From assembly GCF_020035535.1 (NCBI RefSeq), contig NZ_CP083350.1, positions 1-64,000 of the forward strand: DNA of 64,000 nucleotides, given 5' to 3'. Below the pieces are notes generated by a model. The model was not told the origin of the DNA. It searched no databases and saw only the letters and a program-made list of their open reading frames with translations. How positions within the stretch are numbered: position 1 is the stretch's first letter; every line of letters begins with the position of its first letter. This document shows, one piece after another, positions 17,175 to 24,950 of this stretch. A program made the translations under genes and the position numbers. Source of the DNA: Ensifer adhaerens (GTDB lineage: Bacteria; Pseudomonadota; Alphaproteobacteria; Rhizobiales; Rhizobiaceae).

Positions 17175-18316
17175 ACGCTCAGGCCGACTTGGCGATCAAC
17201 GGGACTGTCGGGGAGAATTCCGTGCCATCCTTCCACATCCGGTGAAGGATGGTGCCGATGCGCCTTGCCAAAGCCACCATCGCGCGCTTTGCACCTCGGC
17301 GTTTGGCAACCTGTGCAGCCCAGCTTCTCCGCCATGTCGAGCGACCTCGATGGATCATGACGGTAGCCGCTTGGCACAAGGCTCTTCGCAGATTGGCGTC
17401 GCCGGCTCGCGTAATGCCGCCGATCACGTCGCGCTCCCCGGACTGGTTGCGCGATGGTGTAAGGCCAACCCATGGACCAACTTTCTTGGACGATGAGAAC
17501 CGCGCGGGATCATCGACAGCGGATCGGAAAGTTAAGGCGACGACCGCCCCGATGCCTGGCATCGTCATCAACAGCCGGCACACCGCGTCGTCCTTCGCAA
17601 GCAGGCGGACCTGACGTTCGAGCCCTGCCAGTTCATGGCGCAGGCTGGTGCGTGCACGTAACATCGGCCCGGACGCTGCTTGCAACATGGAATTGCCTTC
17701 CACCAATTGCCTGATCCGGGCGTCGAACTGGCCGCGTGAGATGGCGCCGACCTTCAGGCCAAAGTTTCTCAGCAGTCCGCGCAATGACAGCTCCAGCGCG
17801 ATCATGCCCTGCTGAATCGCCTTGCGGGCGGCCAGAAGCGCGCGAACCTCCTGTGCCGACACGGACTTGCAATGTACCGGCCTGAACCAGCCCAGATGAA
17901 GCAGTCGGGCGATCCCTTCCGCGTCACGCCGATCCGTTTTGATCGGCATTGCCTTCAGTGCGCCCTTCACCTGTCGGGTTTCCATCAGAACGACATCCAG
18001 CCGGGCATCAGTCAAACCGCGATGCAGCCACTGGGACAGCGGTCCGGCTTCCAGCCCTATGATGGCGACCGCTCCCTCCAGGGTGTTTGCAAAGTCTGCG
18101 ATCGCCTGGGGATCACTGGGAACCTGCGCTTCTTTTACGATCTTGCCATGCTCGTTGATCACACAGACCGCGGTCTTCGCCAGTGATACATCCAGTCCGA
18201 TAAAAAGTTTAATCCCGTATTCCTCCGATTGAGACTGATACGGGAACAGCGACAGCTTGCCGTGGGCAATTGCGAGATGAGTGAGCTGGTGGTGCACGGC
18301 GCAGGCCCCGTTACAG
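17175..18316 (-). mobile_element. IS110-family insertion sequence (ends approximate)
   Basis: The element is defined by its DEDD transposase at 17179-18213. IS110 elements lack clear terminal inverted repeats and target duplications, so the ends are estimates. The right end is placed where the neighbouring IS5 element loses its expected terminal repeat, just after its transposase stop. Confidence 0.6.
17179..18213 (-). CDS. IS110-family transposase (DEDD type)
   Basis: About 344 residues. The N-terminal DEDD RuvC-like domain starts KLFIGLDVSLAKTAVCVI, and the family block PIKTDRRDAEGIARLL lies near residue 90. The C-terminal transposase_20 domain has MTMPGIGAVVALTFRSAV, then SKKVGPWVGLTPSRNQSGE with the catalytic Ser region near LTPSRNQSG. 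The natural start is unusual: GGAGG stands 8 nt before an ATT codon at 18213, where relatives have ATG. An in-frame ATG exists only far upstream at 18324. Either ATT is used or a point change has lowered expression. Confidence 0.9.
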   Translation of the reverse strand: MKLFIGLDVSLAKTAVCVINEHGKIVKEAQVPSDPQAIADFANTLEGAVAIIGLEAGPLSQWLHRGLTDARLDVVLMETRQVKGALKAMPIKTDRRDAEGIARLLHLGWFRPVHCKSVSAQEVRALLAARKAIQQGMIALELSLRGLLRNFGLKVGAISRGQFDARIRQLVEGNSMLQAASGPMLRARTSLRHELAGLERQVRLLAKDDAVCRLLMTMPGIGAVVALTFRSAVDDPARFSSSKKVGPWVGLTPSRNQSGERDVIGGITRAGDANLRRALCQAATVMIHRGRSTWRRSWAAQVAKRRGAKRAMVALARRIGTILHRMWKDGTEFSPTVPLIAKSA

Positions 18317-19140
18317 CATCTCATTGATCAAAGCCAGAAGATGACGGTTGCTGCGATGCAGACGGCGGAGAAGAAGGTGTGTGCGCATCGATCGTAGCGG
18401 GTGGCGATGCGCCGCCAGTCCTTGAGCTTGGCGAAGAGCTTCTCGACCTTGTGGCGCTGACGGTAGAGGCTCTTGTCGTAGGGATAAGGTATCTTTCGGC
18501 TGCGGCTTGAGGGAATGCAGGGCTCAATGCCCTTTTCTTTTAGTGCCTCTCGGAACTGCGTGCTGTCATAACCCCGGTCGGCAATCAGCGTCTTGGCTGG
18601 CGGCAAGGCGTCAAGCACAAGACGTGCGCCCTTGTGATCGCTCATCTGCCCTTCGCTGAGTATCATGATGATCGGACGGCCTTCACCGTCACAAACGGTA
18701 TACAGCTTGGAGTTCAGTCCGCCTTTGGTTCGCCCGATACGACGGGGAACATCCCCTTTTTGAGCAGGCTCGCCGCCGTCCGGTGTGCCTTCAGATGCGT
18801 CGCGTCGATCATGATGCGCTCGGGCTTCGGGCCTTCGGCCGCCAGCGCTGCGAAGATGCGGTCGAAGACGCCGAGCCGGCTCCAGCGAATGAAACGGTTG
18901 TAGAGCGTTTTATGCGGCCCGTAATCCTTCGGCGCGTCCTTCCATTGCAGGCCATGCTTGATAACGTAGACGATGCCGCTGATCACTCTGCGATCATCGA
19001 CGCGCGGTACGCCATGCGCCAGCGGGAAATAGGGTTCAATCCGCGCCATCTGGCGCTCGCTCAGCAAAAACAAATCACCCATCACGGTCTCCTTCCGGAA
19101 CCGTGAATCACATCTCAAACCAAATTAATAGGTCCTGACC
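18317..19140 (-). mobile_element. IS5-family (IS427-like) element, one end lost
   Basis: The right end ends in GGTCCTGACC at 19131-19140, the usual IS427-group terminus. The left end should carry a matching repeat just after the transposase stop, but the sequence departs after TCTCATTGATCA at about 18317. This fits truncation by the adjacent IS110. The element can probably no longer move by itself. Confidence 0.65.
18328..19082 (-). CDS. IS5-family transposase made by -1 frameshifting
   Basis: Two overlapping frames form one transposase. The first runs from the ATG at 19082 (AAGGAG upstream): MGDLFLLSERQMARIEPYFP, then DDRRVISGIVYVIKHGLQWK, up to SLLKKG. A -1 shift at the slippery run C-AAA-AAG-GGG (complement of about 18754-18763) gives GDVPRRIGRTKGGLNSKLYT, and the second frame continues with TLIADRGYDSTQFREAL to a stop at 18328. 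DDE residues are IMIDATHLK, IADRGYD and RQRHKVEKLFAKLK. This two-frame layout is normal for the IS427 group and is not a mutation. Confidence 0.88.
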
Positions 19141-20106
19141 CTAGGTGTTTAGTCCCGGCATCTGATGGATCGGATTCAGGGTGAATCTCTCTGGCTCGGA
19201 AGTCCATATCTCGCATATGAATTCATAGGGCGTGAGGCCCCTGAGCGTCTTGAGCCGGCGGGAGAAGTTGTATGCCGAGACGAAATCGCCGACGTGTCTG
19301 CGCAGTTGGTCGTGGCTGTCGTGGTGATAGCGTTTGACGGTTGCCTCCTTGAGTGTCCGGTTCATCCGCTCGACCTGGCCATTTGTCCAAGGATGCTTGG
19401 GTTTGGTCAGCCGATGCTCGATGCCGTGTCGCCCGCATACCCAATCGAACGGGTGTCCCCGGAACCGTGCGGTTGGTCCGTTGCGGTTCTTCGGGATGTC
19501 GGCGAACTGGATGCCGTTGTCGGTCAGCACCGTGTGGATGTCGTAGGGCACGGCTGCAACCAGTGCCTCCAGGAAGTCTGACGCCGTTCGGATGGTGGCG
19601 CGCTCGACCAGTTGGACGAAGGCGAACTTGGAGGTCCTGTCGATCGCGACATAGAGGTAGAGTTTGCCTTCGGCGGTCTGCACCTCAGTCAGGTCGATGT
19701 GAAAATAGCCGATTGCGTAGACCTTGAACTTCTTCCTCGACGGCTTGTCGCCATCCACTTCTGCCAGTCTCGAAATTCCATGGCGTTGCAGGCATCGATG
19801 CAATGACGAAAGCGTCAGATGCGGGATTGTTGCCTGAAGAGCGTAGAGACAATCGTCGAGCGCCAGCAGCGTGTGCCGCCGGAACGCGATGATGATCGCC
19901 TCCTCCTCTTCACTGAGAACGGTTGAACGCGGCTCCTTCGGTCCGGTCTTGAGGTCCTCGACCGTTGCCCGCTTGCGCCACTTCAGAACGGTCTTCGGAT
20001 TGATCCCGTAGCTCCGGCTCAACTCCGCGGCCGAAGCTTGCGATCGCTGTATTGCAGCTCGGACCGCGTACGTGGTCGTGGCGCTGCCGTGGCGTATTTG
20101 GCCCAT
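19141..20106 (-). CDS. IS481-family transposase
   Basis: About 321 residues from the ATG at 20106 with GGAAGGA upstream. The N-terminal helix-turn-helix is AAELSRSYGINPKTVLKWRK. The DDE integrase core shows FHIDLTEVQTAEGKLYLYVA, VLTDNGIQFAD and NGQVERMNRTLKEATVKRY, in the D-D-E order of the family. The reading frame runs through the left terminal repeat, and its TAG stop at 19141-19143 lies in the duplicated target CTAG, not in the element itself. Confidence 0.92.
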   Translation of the reverse strand: MGQIRHGSATTTYAVRAAIQRSQASAAELSRSYGINPKTVLKWRKRATVEDLKTGPKEPRSTVLSEEEEAIIIAFRRHTLLALDDCLYALQATIPHLTLSSLHRCLQRHGISRLAEVDGDKPSRKKFKVYAIGYFHIDLTEVQTAEGKLYLYVAIDRTSKFAFVQLVERATIRTASDFLEALVAAVPYDIHTVLTDNGIQFADIPKNRNGPTARFRGHPFDWVCGRHGIEHRLTKPKHPWTNGQVERMNRTLKEATVKRYHHDSHDQLRRHVGDFVSAYNFSRRLKTLRGLTPYEFICEIWTSEPERFTLNPIHQMPGLNT

Positions 20107-20163
20107 AGTGCTTCCTTCCATTTGGCGGAAAAGATCGCACCATCAAATTCTGGGATCAAACAC
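19145..20163 (-). mobile_element. IS481-family insertion sequence, complete, with CTAG target duplication
   Basis: 1,019 bp between CTAG at 19141-19144 and CTAG at 20164-20167. The ends are inverted repeats: GTGTTTAGTCCCGGCATCTG on the left, and on the other strand GTGTTTGATCCCAGAATTTG on the right, each followed by ATGG; 19 of 24 positions match. IS481 elements are known to choose CTAG targets. The left CTAG overlaps the outer edge of the IS5 element, so it landed at the IS5 border. Confidence 0.88.
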
Positions 20164-20167
20164 CTAG

Positions 20168-20440
20168 TCGAAAAATGATCGAGCGCGGCGGAAAGATCGA
20201 ACGGGAACTTGGTTTAGAGCGATTGCGGTCACGTGTCCTGCGGTTGAAATATGTGTGAAATGTGCGCAAATTGCATCAATCATAACCAACGTCCTGCCGT
20301 TTCCTGAAGAGCTGACCATCCGCAAGACCGCGCAATTTGCCTGCACCGAACTATTCAGACCTCAACGAGCCCCGTCCGATCGTTCGACAGGATGCAGACT
20401 ATCCCAAAGCGCGCCGTCAGCGGTCTACACATGGCTAATG
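20168..20440. other. Gap right of the IS cluster
   Basis: A short frame beginning MIERGGKIERELGLERLRSR starts near 20176 but soon stops. It may be the tail of something interrupted by the insertions. Nothing else is recognised. Confidence 0.35.
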
Positions 20441-20460
20441 GCCTCCCTTAGAAGGGAGGC
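20441..20460 (-). terminator. Hairpin over the stop codon of the 55-residue gene
   Basis: GCCTCCCTTAGAAGGGAGGC has 9-bp perfect arms with a 2-nt centre. The TAA stop of the gene at 20448-20616 lies in the middle of it. There is no clear T-tract, so it may act as an mRNA 3' stabiliser as much as a terminator. Confidence 0.5.
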
Positions 20461-20616
20461 TTGGCATCGATGCGGCCCTTCTGTTCGGCGATTACAACTT
20501 CCAATTCCGCCTGTGCCAGTTCGAGCTCCTCTGCGATCTGAGCGCGCTCTGCCGCGTCGCAGCAGTTCAGCTCGCGGCGCAGTTCCTCGATGTGGTCCTC
20601 CAGTGCAACCGTCATT
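20448..20616 (-). CDS. Small coiled-coil protein of unknown function
   Basis: 55 residues from the ATG at 20616, with AAGGAG 8 nt upstream; another ATG at 20625 sits directly on that site. The sequence MTVALEDHIEELRRELNCCD, then AAERAQIAEELELAQAELEV, is a regular heptad helix rich in Glu and Leu. Small proteins of this kind are frequent beside DUF736 genes on rhizobial plasmids. Function unknown; a structural or partner-binding helix is all that can be said. Confidence 0.7.
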
Positions 20617-20835
20617 GCCGTCATCTCCTTGGATAATGTGAAAGATGGCGCCGGTGGTCGCGAGGATCGGGCTGGGTCAAGGATCGCGGGACGCGACCGG
20701 CGGAGCCGGCGAGTGGGGGAGCCGAAATGCGTGAGCATTTTGGGGGTAACCGCTCGTCCTTGAGGCGGCACGATTGCTCATGACAGACTTGGCACCCTGA
20801 GCAGATAGTTTTTGATCTCGTGTGGCAGGGGTAGC

Positions 20836-20870
20836 GGACCCGGTGCGGGCTCGATGCCCGCACCGGGTCC
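20836..20870. terminator. Very stable 15-bp hairpin
   Basis: GGACCCGGTGCGGGC and GCCCGCACCGGGTCC form a perfect 15-bp stem around TCGAT. It lies downstream of the leftward DUF736 gene. Lacking a T-tract, it may be a factor-dependent terminator, an mRNA end protector or a protein-binding site. Confidence 0.6.
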
Positions 20871-20916
20871 TATCGACCATGAACAGTCCGCTTGGGCACC
20901 GAACGCGTTCAGGGCG

Positions 20917-20940
20917 CCGGTCCCGATTGGTCGGGACCGG
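20917..20940 (-). terminator. 10-bp hairpin just after the DUF736 gene
   Basis: CCGGTCCCGA-TTGG-TCGGGACCGG is a perfect 10-bp stem with a 4-nt loop, starting 10 bp past the DUF736 stop on the minus strand. It is the likeliest end of that transcript. Confidence 0.6.
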
Positions 20941-20950
20941 CGTTGGCGGA

Positions 20951-21274
20951 TCAGTTCGGGTTATTCCAGAGGATCACCTTGCGGTTCGGATCACCGCCCG
21001 GCGCCTGCGCAAGGTTGCCGAAGATCACCCCGATCTCCGGAGCTTCCAGCTTCACCGAGAGGTACTCCTCTCCGGTCTGGCGCGCGACACGGTTCCAGGC
21101 CGCGCCGATTTCAAAGCCAGTCTTGCGGTGGATGACGCGGTAGTCGGGGGCTTCTTCGCTTGCCTTGTTGGCGTTGGGGATGATGGCGATAGGGGCGTTG
21201 ACCCGGATCGTGGCGAAGACGCCCTCGAGAGTGCCGTCGGTCTTCTGCGTCAGAGCTGCGATCGTGGTTGCCAT
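20951..21274 (-). CDS. DUF736 family protein
   Basis: 107 residues with GAAGGAGA upstream. The sequence MATTIAALTQKTDGTLEGVF, then the strand-rich middle with DYRVIHRKTGFEIGAAWNRV and EYLSVKLEAPEIGVIFGNLA, is typical of DUF736. This family is very common on alphaproteobacterial conjugative plasmids, near transfer and partition genes. No biochemical role is established. Two strong hairpins follow the gene, so it is probably a single-gene transcript. Confidence 0.9.
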   Translation of the reverse strand: MATTIAALTQKTDGTLEGVFATIRVNAPIAIIPNANKASEEAPDYRVIHRKTGFEIGAAWNRVARQTGEEYLSVKLEAPEIGVIFGNLAQAPGGDPNRKVILWNNPN

Positions 21275-22246
21275 GGTATTGTCTCCTTCGGTTGCTCGGG
21301 ACCATTCCCGATGACGCGCGAAGAGACGGCCGATCTGCTGCGGTCATCTCGCACGAAAATTCTGGGAAATTCTATTTTCCGAAAAAAGGCGGGCGCGCTT
21401 CGTTCCGCTTGCCGGAAGAAGTGCAAGAAGCCCGCATGAAGAACCCAAATCGAATTTTGCTGAATTTTCGTGCGAGACGTACCCCTTTTAGGGGTTGACC
21501 GCGAAAGCAGGCGGTCGACTAAAGGGCGATGTAGAAACGGGAATGGTCTTGTTGCAGCCGAAGCCGGTGACAGACCGTTCAGGCAACCTAGATTGGCACT
21601 GCTTAAGACCGCCGGCACATTGCAACGTGGGCACATCACAACGGTTTGCGCTACGCCCCCTCGCCCATCTCTGCCAATCGAAAGCAGCAAGGAGCGTCGA
21701 CTGCCGCCACATCTCTCGGGTGCAAGTTGAGACGACCGCGGTGGACCATATTGCCAGAAAGCCGTACTGCAATATCTCGAGACGCTCGGCCCCGCCGAGA
21801 TCGACCAAGTCGATCTTCGACAATCTTGCCCGCCGTCCGGTCTCGACACGAGTACAGTCCCCGACAGACACCCGTCTGCTCCGATCAGTCGGTCCTGAGC
21901 AATCGGGGCTGGCATCGCTTGACGATATCCGGGGTCGCCGACCTGCCTGATCGCCGAGGGCCCGACGCTGCCATGGTATCTCCGTCGGAAAAACACAATG
22001 AACGGATCGCCGCGGCGATCGGCTGCGAACGGCGAGGGCTATAACGCCGAGCAGTGAAGCTCCTGCCCCCGGGAACTCACCGAACGCAAGGGATCGTCAC
22101 GTCGTCAAGGCGCGGCGCAGGCTTCGTGCAGCCGAGCCGGCGAATCCGCGCCCGCTCGGGCAGATCGCCGGATGAGAGTGACCTGTCTTGAACTGAGCGT
22201 CAAAAAGCCGTATATACGCCTCCGTAGATACACAAGGGAGGCGACC
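21275..22246. other. 970-bp region without a recognised gene
   Basis: It contains the inverted repeat at 21347-21477. Long frames exist on both strands between 21490 and 22000 but show no family motif or consistent coding texture. The last 80 bases hold the promoter of vapBC (TATATACGCC just before the ribosome site). Confidence 0.4.
21347..21477. repeat. 131-bp segment bounded by a perfect 16-bp inverted repeat
   Basis: TCTCGCACGAAAATTC at 21347-21362 is matched exactly by its reverse complement at 21462-21477. The interior carries further AT-rich near-repeats (GAAATTCTATTTTCCG and CGAATTTTGCTG). The size and ends resemble a small non-autonomous mobile element or a regulatory element of the DUF736 promoter. 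The source is unknown. Confidence 0.6.
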
Positions 22247-22507
22247 ATGCCCCATCTTGCACGCGTATTCCAGTCCGGAAACTCGCAGGCCGTCCGCCTG
22301 CCGAAGGAATTCCGCTTCAACGTCGAGCGCGTGGAGATCACGCAGGAGGGCGATGCTCTCATTCTCCGTCCGCATGTCGAGGCGGGCGAGCCGTGGTCGT
22401 CGCTGAAGGCAGCGCTGGCCCGCGGCATGACTGACGACTTCATGGAGAGCGGGCGCGAGCAGCCGGAACAGCAGGATCGACCGGAACTTGACGCGGTGTT
22501 TCAGTGA
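22247..22507 (+). CDS. vapB: VapB-type antitoxin (AbrB fold)
   Basis: 86 residues from the ATG at 22247, preceded by GGGAGG. The swapped-hairpin SpoVT/AbrB domain (ARVFQSGNSQAVRLPKEFRF) is at the N-terminus. The acidic C-terminus (DDFMESGREQPEQQDRPELD) would wrap the toxin. It should bind its own promoter just upstream. Its stop overlaps the toxin start by 4 nt (GTGA). Confidence 0.92.
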   Translation: MPHLARVFQSGNSQAVRLPKEFRFNVERVEITQEGDALILRPHVEAGEPWSSLKAALARGMTDDFMESGREQPEQQDRPELDAVFQ

Positions 22508-22908
22508 TCTCGCACCTTCTCGATACCAACGCTGTCATTGCCTTGATCGGCCGAAAATCGGATAGATTGGTCAGCCGTGTTCTCCACAGCCCTCAGGGCA
22601 GTCTCGGCCTACCCTCGGTCGTCGCGTATGAACTCTATTTTGGAGCGCAAAAAAGCGCAAAGGTCCAACACAACCTGGAAACCTTGCGTTTGTTGATGGC
22701 GGATTTTTCGATCCTCGATTTTGACCAGAATGACGCCTTTGTCGCGGGCGAGATCCGGGCGGCCCTTGCCGCTAAGGGGACGCCCATTGGCCCCTATGAC
22801 GTGCTGATCGCAGGGCAGGCGAAAGCCCGTGGATTGACCCTCGTCACTAACAATGTCGGCGAGTTCAACCGGGTTGAGAACTTGCATGTGGAGGATTGGT
22901 CGGTGTGA
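22504..22908 (+). CDS. vapC: VapC-type toxin (PIN-domain ribonuclease)
   Basis: 134 residues from a GTG at 22504 that overlaps the antitoxin stop. PIN-domain acidic residues are in HLLDTNAVIALI (Asp 7), VAYELYFG (Glu), GPYDVLIAGQA (Asp) and LVTNNVGEFNRV, where an Asn stands at the usual fourth position. VapC toxins cut tRNA or rRNA and are held in check by VapB. The pair is complete and probably stabilises the replicon. Confidence 0.92.
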   Translation: MISHLLDTNAVIALIGRKSDRLVSRVLHSPQGSLGLPSVVAYELYFGAQKSAKVQHNLETLRLLMADFSILDFDQNDAFVAGEIRAALAAKGTPIGPYDVLIAGQAKARGLTLVTNNVGEFNRVENLHVEDWSV

Positions 22909-23296
22909 GCCTCGACAGGTTCAGGGCCGCGCACGCGAGGCCGCGACATCGTCGTGGTTGAGTGCCAACGACGAGATGACCAACCGCCGTGAAGGCAACA
23001 CGCTGTGCTGTCTTCGGTTCACTGCGCTTCAGCTGTGACAGATGCGGCCGACGCACCGTTTGGTTTAAGCGTATTCGCATCGTCTCTGTCCGACATGATT
23101 CACGCAAAGCTCTCGTAGCCGGCGTGTTTCCGCCGACATCTTCGGACGCGTGCTTTCGCAGAAAAACATCTTCCTCCACCGCTGCTGCACGGGCGCCCAC
23201 CTTATACCATCGCATTTCTGATAGTCTAAACGACAGATCCGTGCTACATCGTCACCGTCCCTTACAGGCCCCTTGGATTGGCGGCGGAGATGCAAT
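22909..23296. other. Gap between vapC and the DUF1173 gene
   Basis: No convincing frame or clear repeat. The promoter for the gene at 23297 must be here. Confidence 0.45.
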
Positions 23297-24487
23297 GTGC
23301 GACGGTTTCTGATTGGCGACAGGTCGTTCGAAGAGGAATCGAACGAATTCCAGGCTATTCTTCCACGTGCTTACGAACAGGGGCTCCGTCCACATTGTCA
23401 GTGCAAGGAACCGCCGGTTCCGATGTATATCGCGCAACTCGAGGGGCAGCATTTCGTCAAACGCATGCCGCTTTCGGGGCGCGATCACGACCCGGCTTGC
23501 CCCTCCTACGACCCCCCTTACGAGTTGTCCGGCCTCGGTCCTTTAATCGGCAATGCCATCCAGGTCGATGCGAACGGCAGGGCAAACTTGAAGATTGATT
23601 TTTCGATGACGAAGAAAGGTCCGCGAGCGGCCGCACCTCAATCGGCGGGTGCGTCAGAGCGCGCCATTCGCAATGAGCCACAGAAGCTATCATTGCGCGC
23701 GATGTTGCACTACCTGTGGGAAATGGGTGAATTGACCGAATGGCGTTCCTCCTGGGCCGGAAAGCGCGGCTGGGGTCGGGTCCGCACGAGCCTAATGAAC
23801 GCCGCGTCGCAAATGACGACTCGCGGCGGTCTGCTCAGCGACATGCTGTTTGTGCCGGAGACTTTCCGTCAGAAGGACAAGGAAGCAATTGCCGCGCGCC
23901 GAGCGACCGCACTTGCCGGTGCGCAAGCGTCCGGGACAGGACCGCGCAAACTGATGATTATGGTGGCGGAAGTGAAGGAGTTCATACCCGCGCGCGTGGG
24001 GCATCGGATCACGCTTCGGCATCTGCCCTTTCCACTCATGCTTGAACACGAAACATGGAAGCGGCTCAACGCCAAATACGAAACGGAACTGGAGTTATGG
24101 CGTTCGAACGATGAGCTGCATCTCGTTATGATTGCGACATTTGGGATTTCGGCATCCGGGGTCGCTGCCGTCGCAGAACTCGCGATGATGGTGGTGAACG
24201 GCAACTGGATCCCATTCGAAAACGTCCACGAACGTCATCTTCTGGAGAGACTGGGTGCGCTGCGACGCAAGTCCGTCAAAGGGCTACGCTTCAATCTCCC
24301 ACAGGAGCAACCAATCGTGTCGGTCACCTTACCGGAAGAGCGGCCCTCCCCGGTCGCGATGTTCATCATCCCGGCCGGTGCAAGTGGGGACTACCAGCTG
24401 GCATTGGCGGAAATGATCGAGGCGAGACCAGAGATGACACCTTGGATTTGGTGCATCGCCGAGGGCGACATGCCGAAATTGCCGTGA
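23297..24487 (+). CDS. DUF1173 family protein
   Basis: 396 residues from a GTG at 23297 (VRRFLIGDRSFEEES), with GGAGA 7 nt upstream. Family marks are the cysteine pair HCQCKEPPVPMYIA, the VKRMPLSGRDHDPACPSY motif with a further Cys, and YELSGLGPLIGNAIQ. The middle has LHYLWEMGELTEWRSSWAGK and the end WIWCIAEGDMPKLP. These cysteines and histidines near residues 35-75 could bind zinc. DUF1173 proteins are found mainly on plasmids and integrative elements; their function is unknown. Confidence 0.88.
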   Translation: MRRFLIGDRSFEEESNEFQAILPRAYEQGLRPHCQCKEPPVPMYIAQLEGQHFVKRMPLSGRDHDPACPSYDPPYELSGLGPLIGNAIQVDANGRANLKIDFSMTKKGPRAAAPQSAGASERAIRNEPQKLSLRAMLHYLWEMGELTEWRSSWAGKRGWGRVRTSLMNAASQMTTRGGLLSDMLFVPETFRQKDKEAIAARRATALAGAQASGTGPRKLMIMVAEVKEFIPARVGHRITLRHLPFPLMLEHETWKRLNAKYETELELWRSNDELHLVMIATFGISASGVAAVAELAMMVVNGNWIPFENVHERHLLERLGALRRKSVKGLRFNLPQEQPIVSVTLPEERPSPVAMFIIPAGASGDYQLALAEMIEARPEMTPWIWCIAEGDMPKLP

Positions 24488-24885
24488 TCGCCAGAGTGCA
24501 GGAGGGATGGTTATTGTCTTTGCTGAGAGCAAGCTCGTTAGATGGTGAAGGAAGCAGCAAATGAAGGCATTCGTATCGTAAAGTTCAAGAACAGGCGCAG
24601 CCTTTCCGGCAGCGCCGCTCAATCTGGTAGAAATCAATCTCAGTCAAACGATAGATGCAGATTCTACGGACAGAGAAAGCGCACGGCGCCACGAGCCACA
24701 GCCCATTGCATCCTCGGCAACTTCTTTTCCGCTAAAGGCTGCCAGACAGCAGAGATGCCGTCATGCGGCGAGCCGATATAACTCGCTTTGCCGACGTCCT
24801 TTCTTCAGAGTTGGCCGATTGCCGCGATGTCGTCAATCGGCAATTTCAAGCACCGCGTCCTAGCGCCGCGGTCGGCGCTCCCAAG
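24488..24885. other. Gap after the DUF1173 gene
   Basis: Nothing with coding character. The DUF1173 and ArdC genes converge here. Confidence 0.45.
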
Positions 24886-24920
24886 CATTACCTCGCAAGT
24901 TTTTCGCTCGCGAGGTAATG
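24886..24920 (-). terminator. Hairpin downstream of the ArdC gene
   Basis: CATTACCTCGC and GCGAGGTAATG form a perfect 11-bp stem around a 13-nt loop with a T run, 30 bp past the ArdC stop. It can serve both convergent genes. Confidence 0.6.
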
Positions 24921-24950
24921 ATCCTTGGCGTTTGCTCTTGTAAGGGACGC

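Noticed and set aside
21250..21996. 248-residue minus-strand frame between DUF736 and vapB
   Set aside because: It runs across the DUF736 promoter and the inverted repeat, has no recognisable fold and lacks a convincing start.
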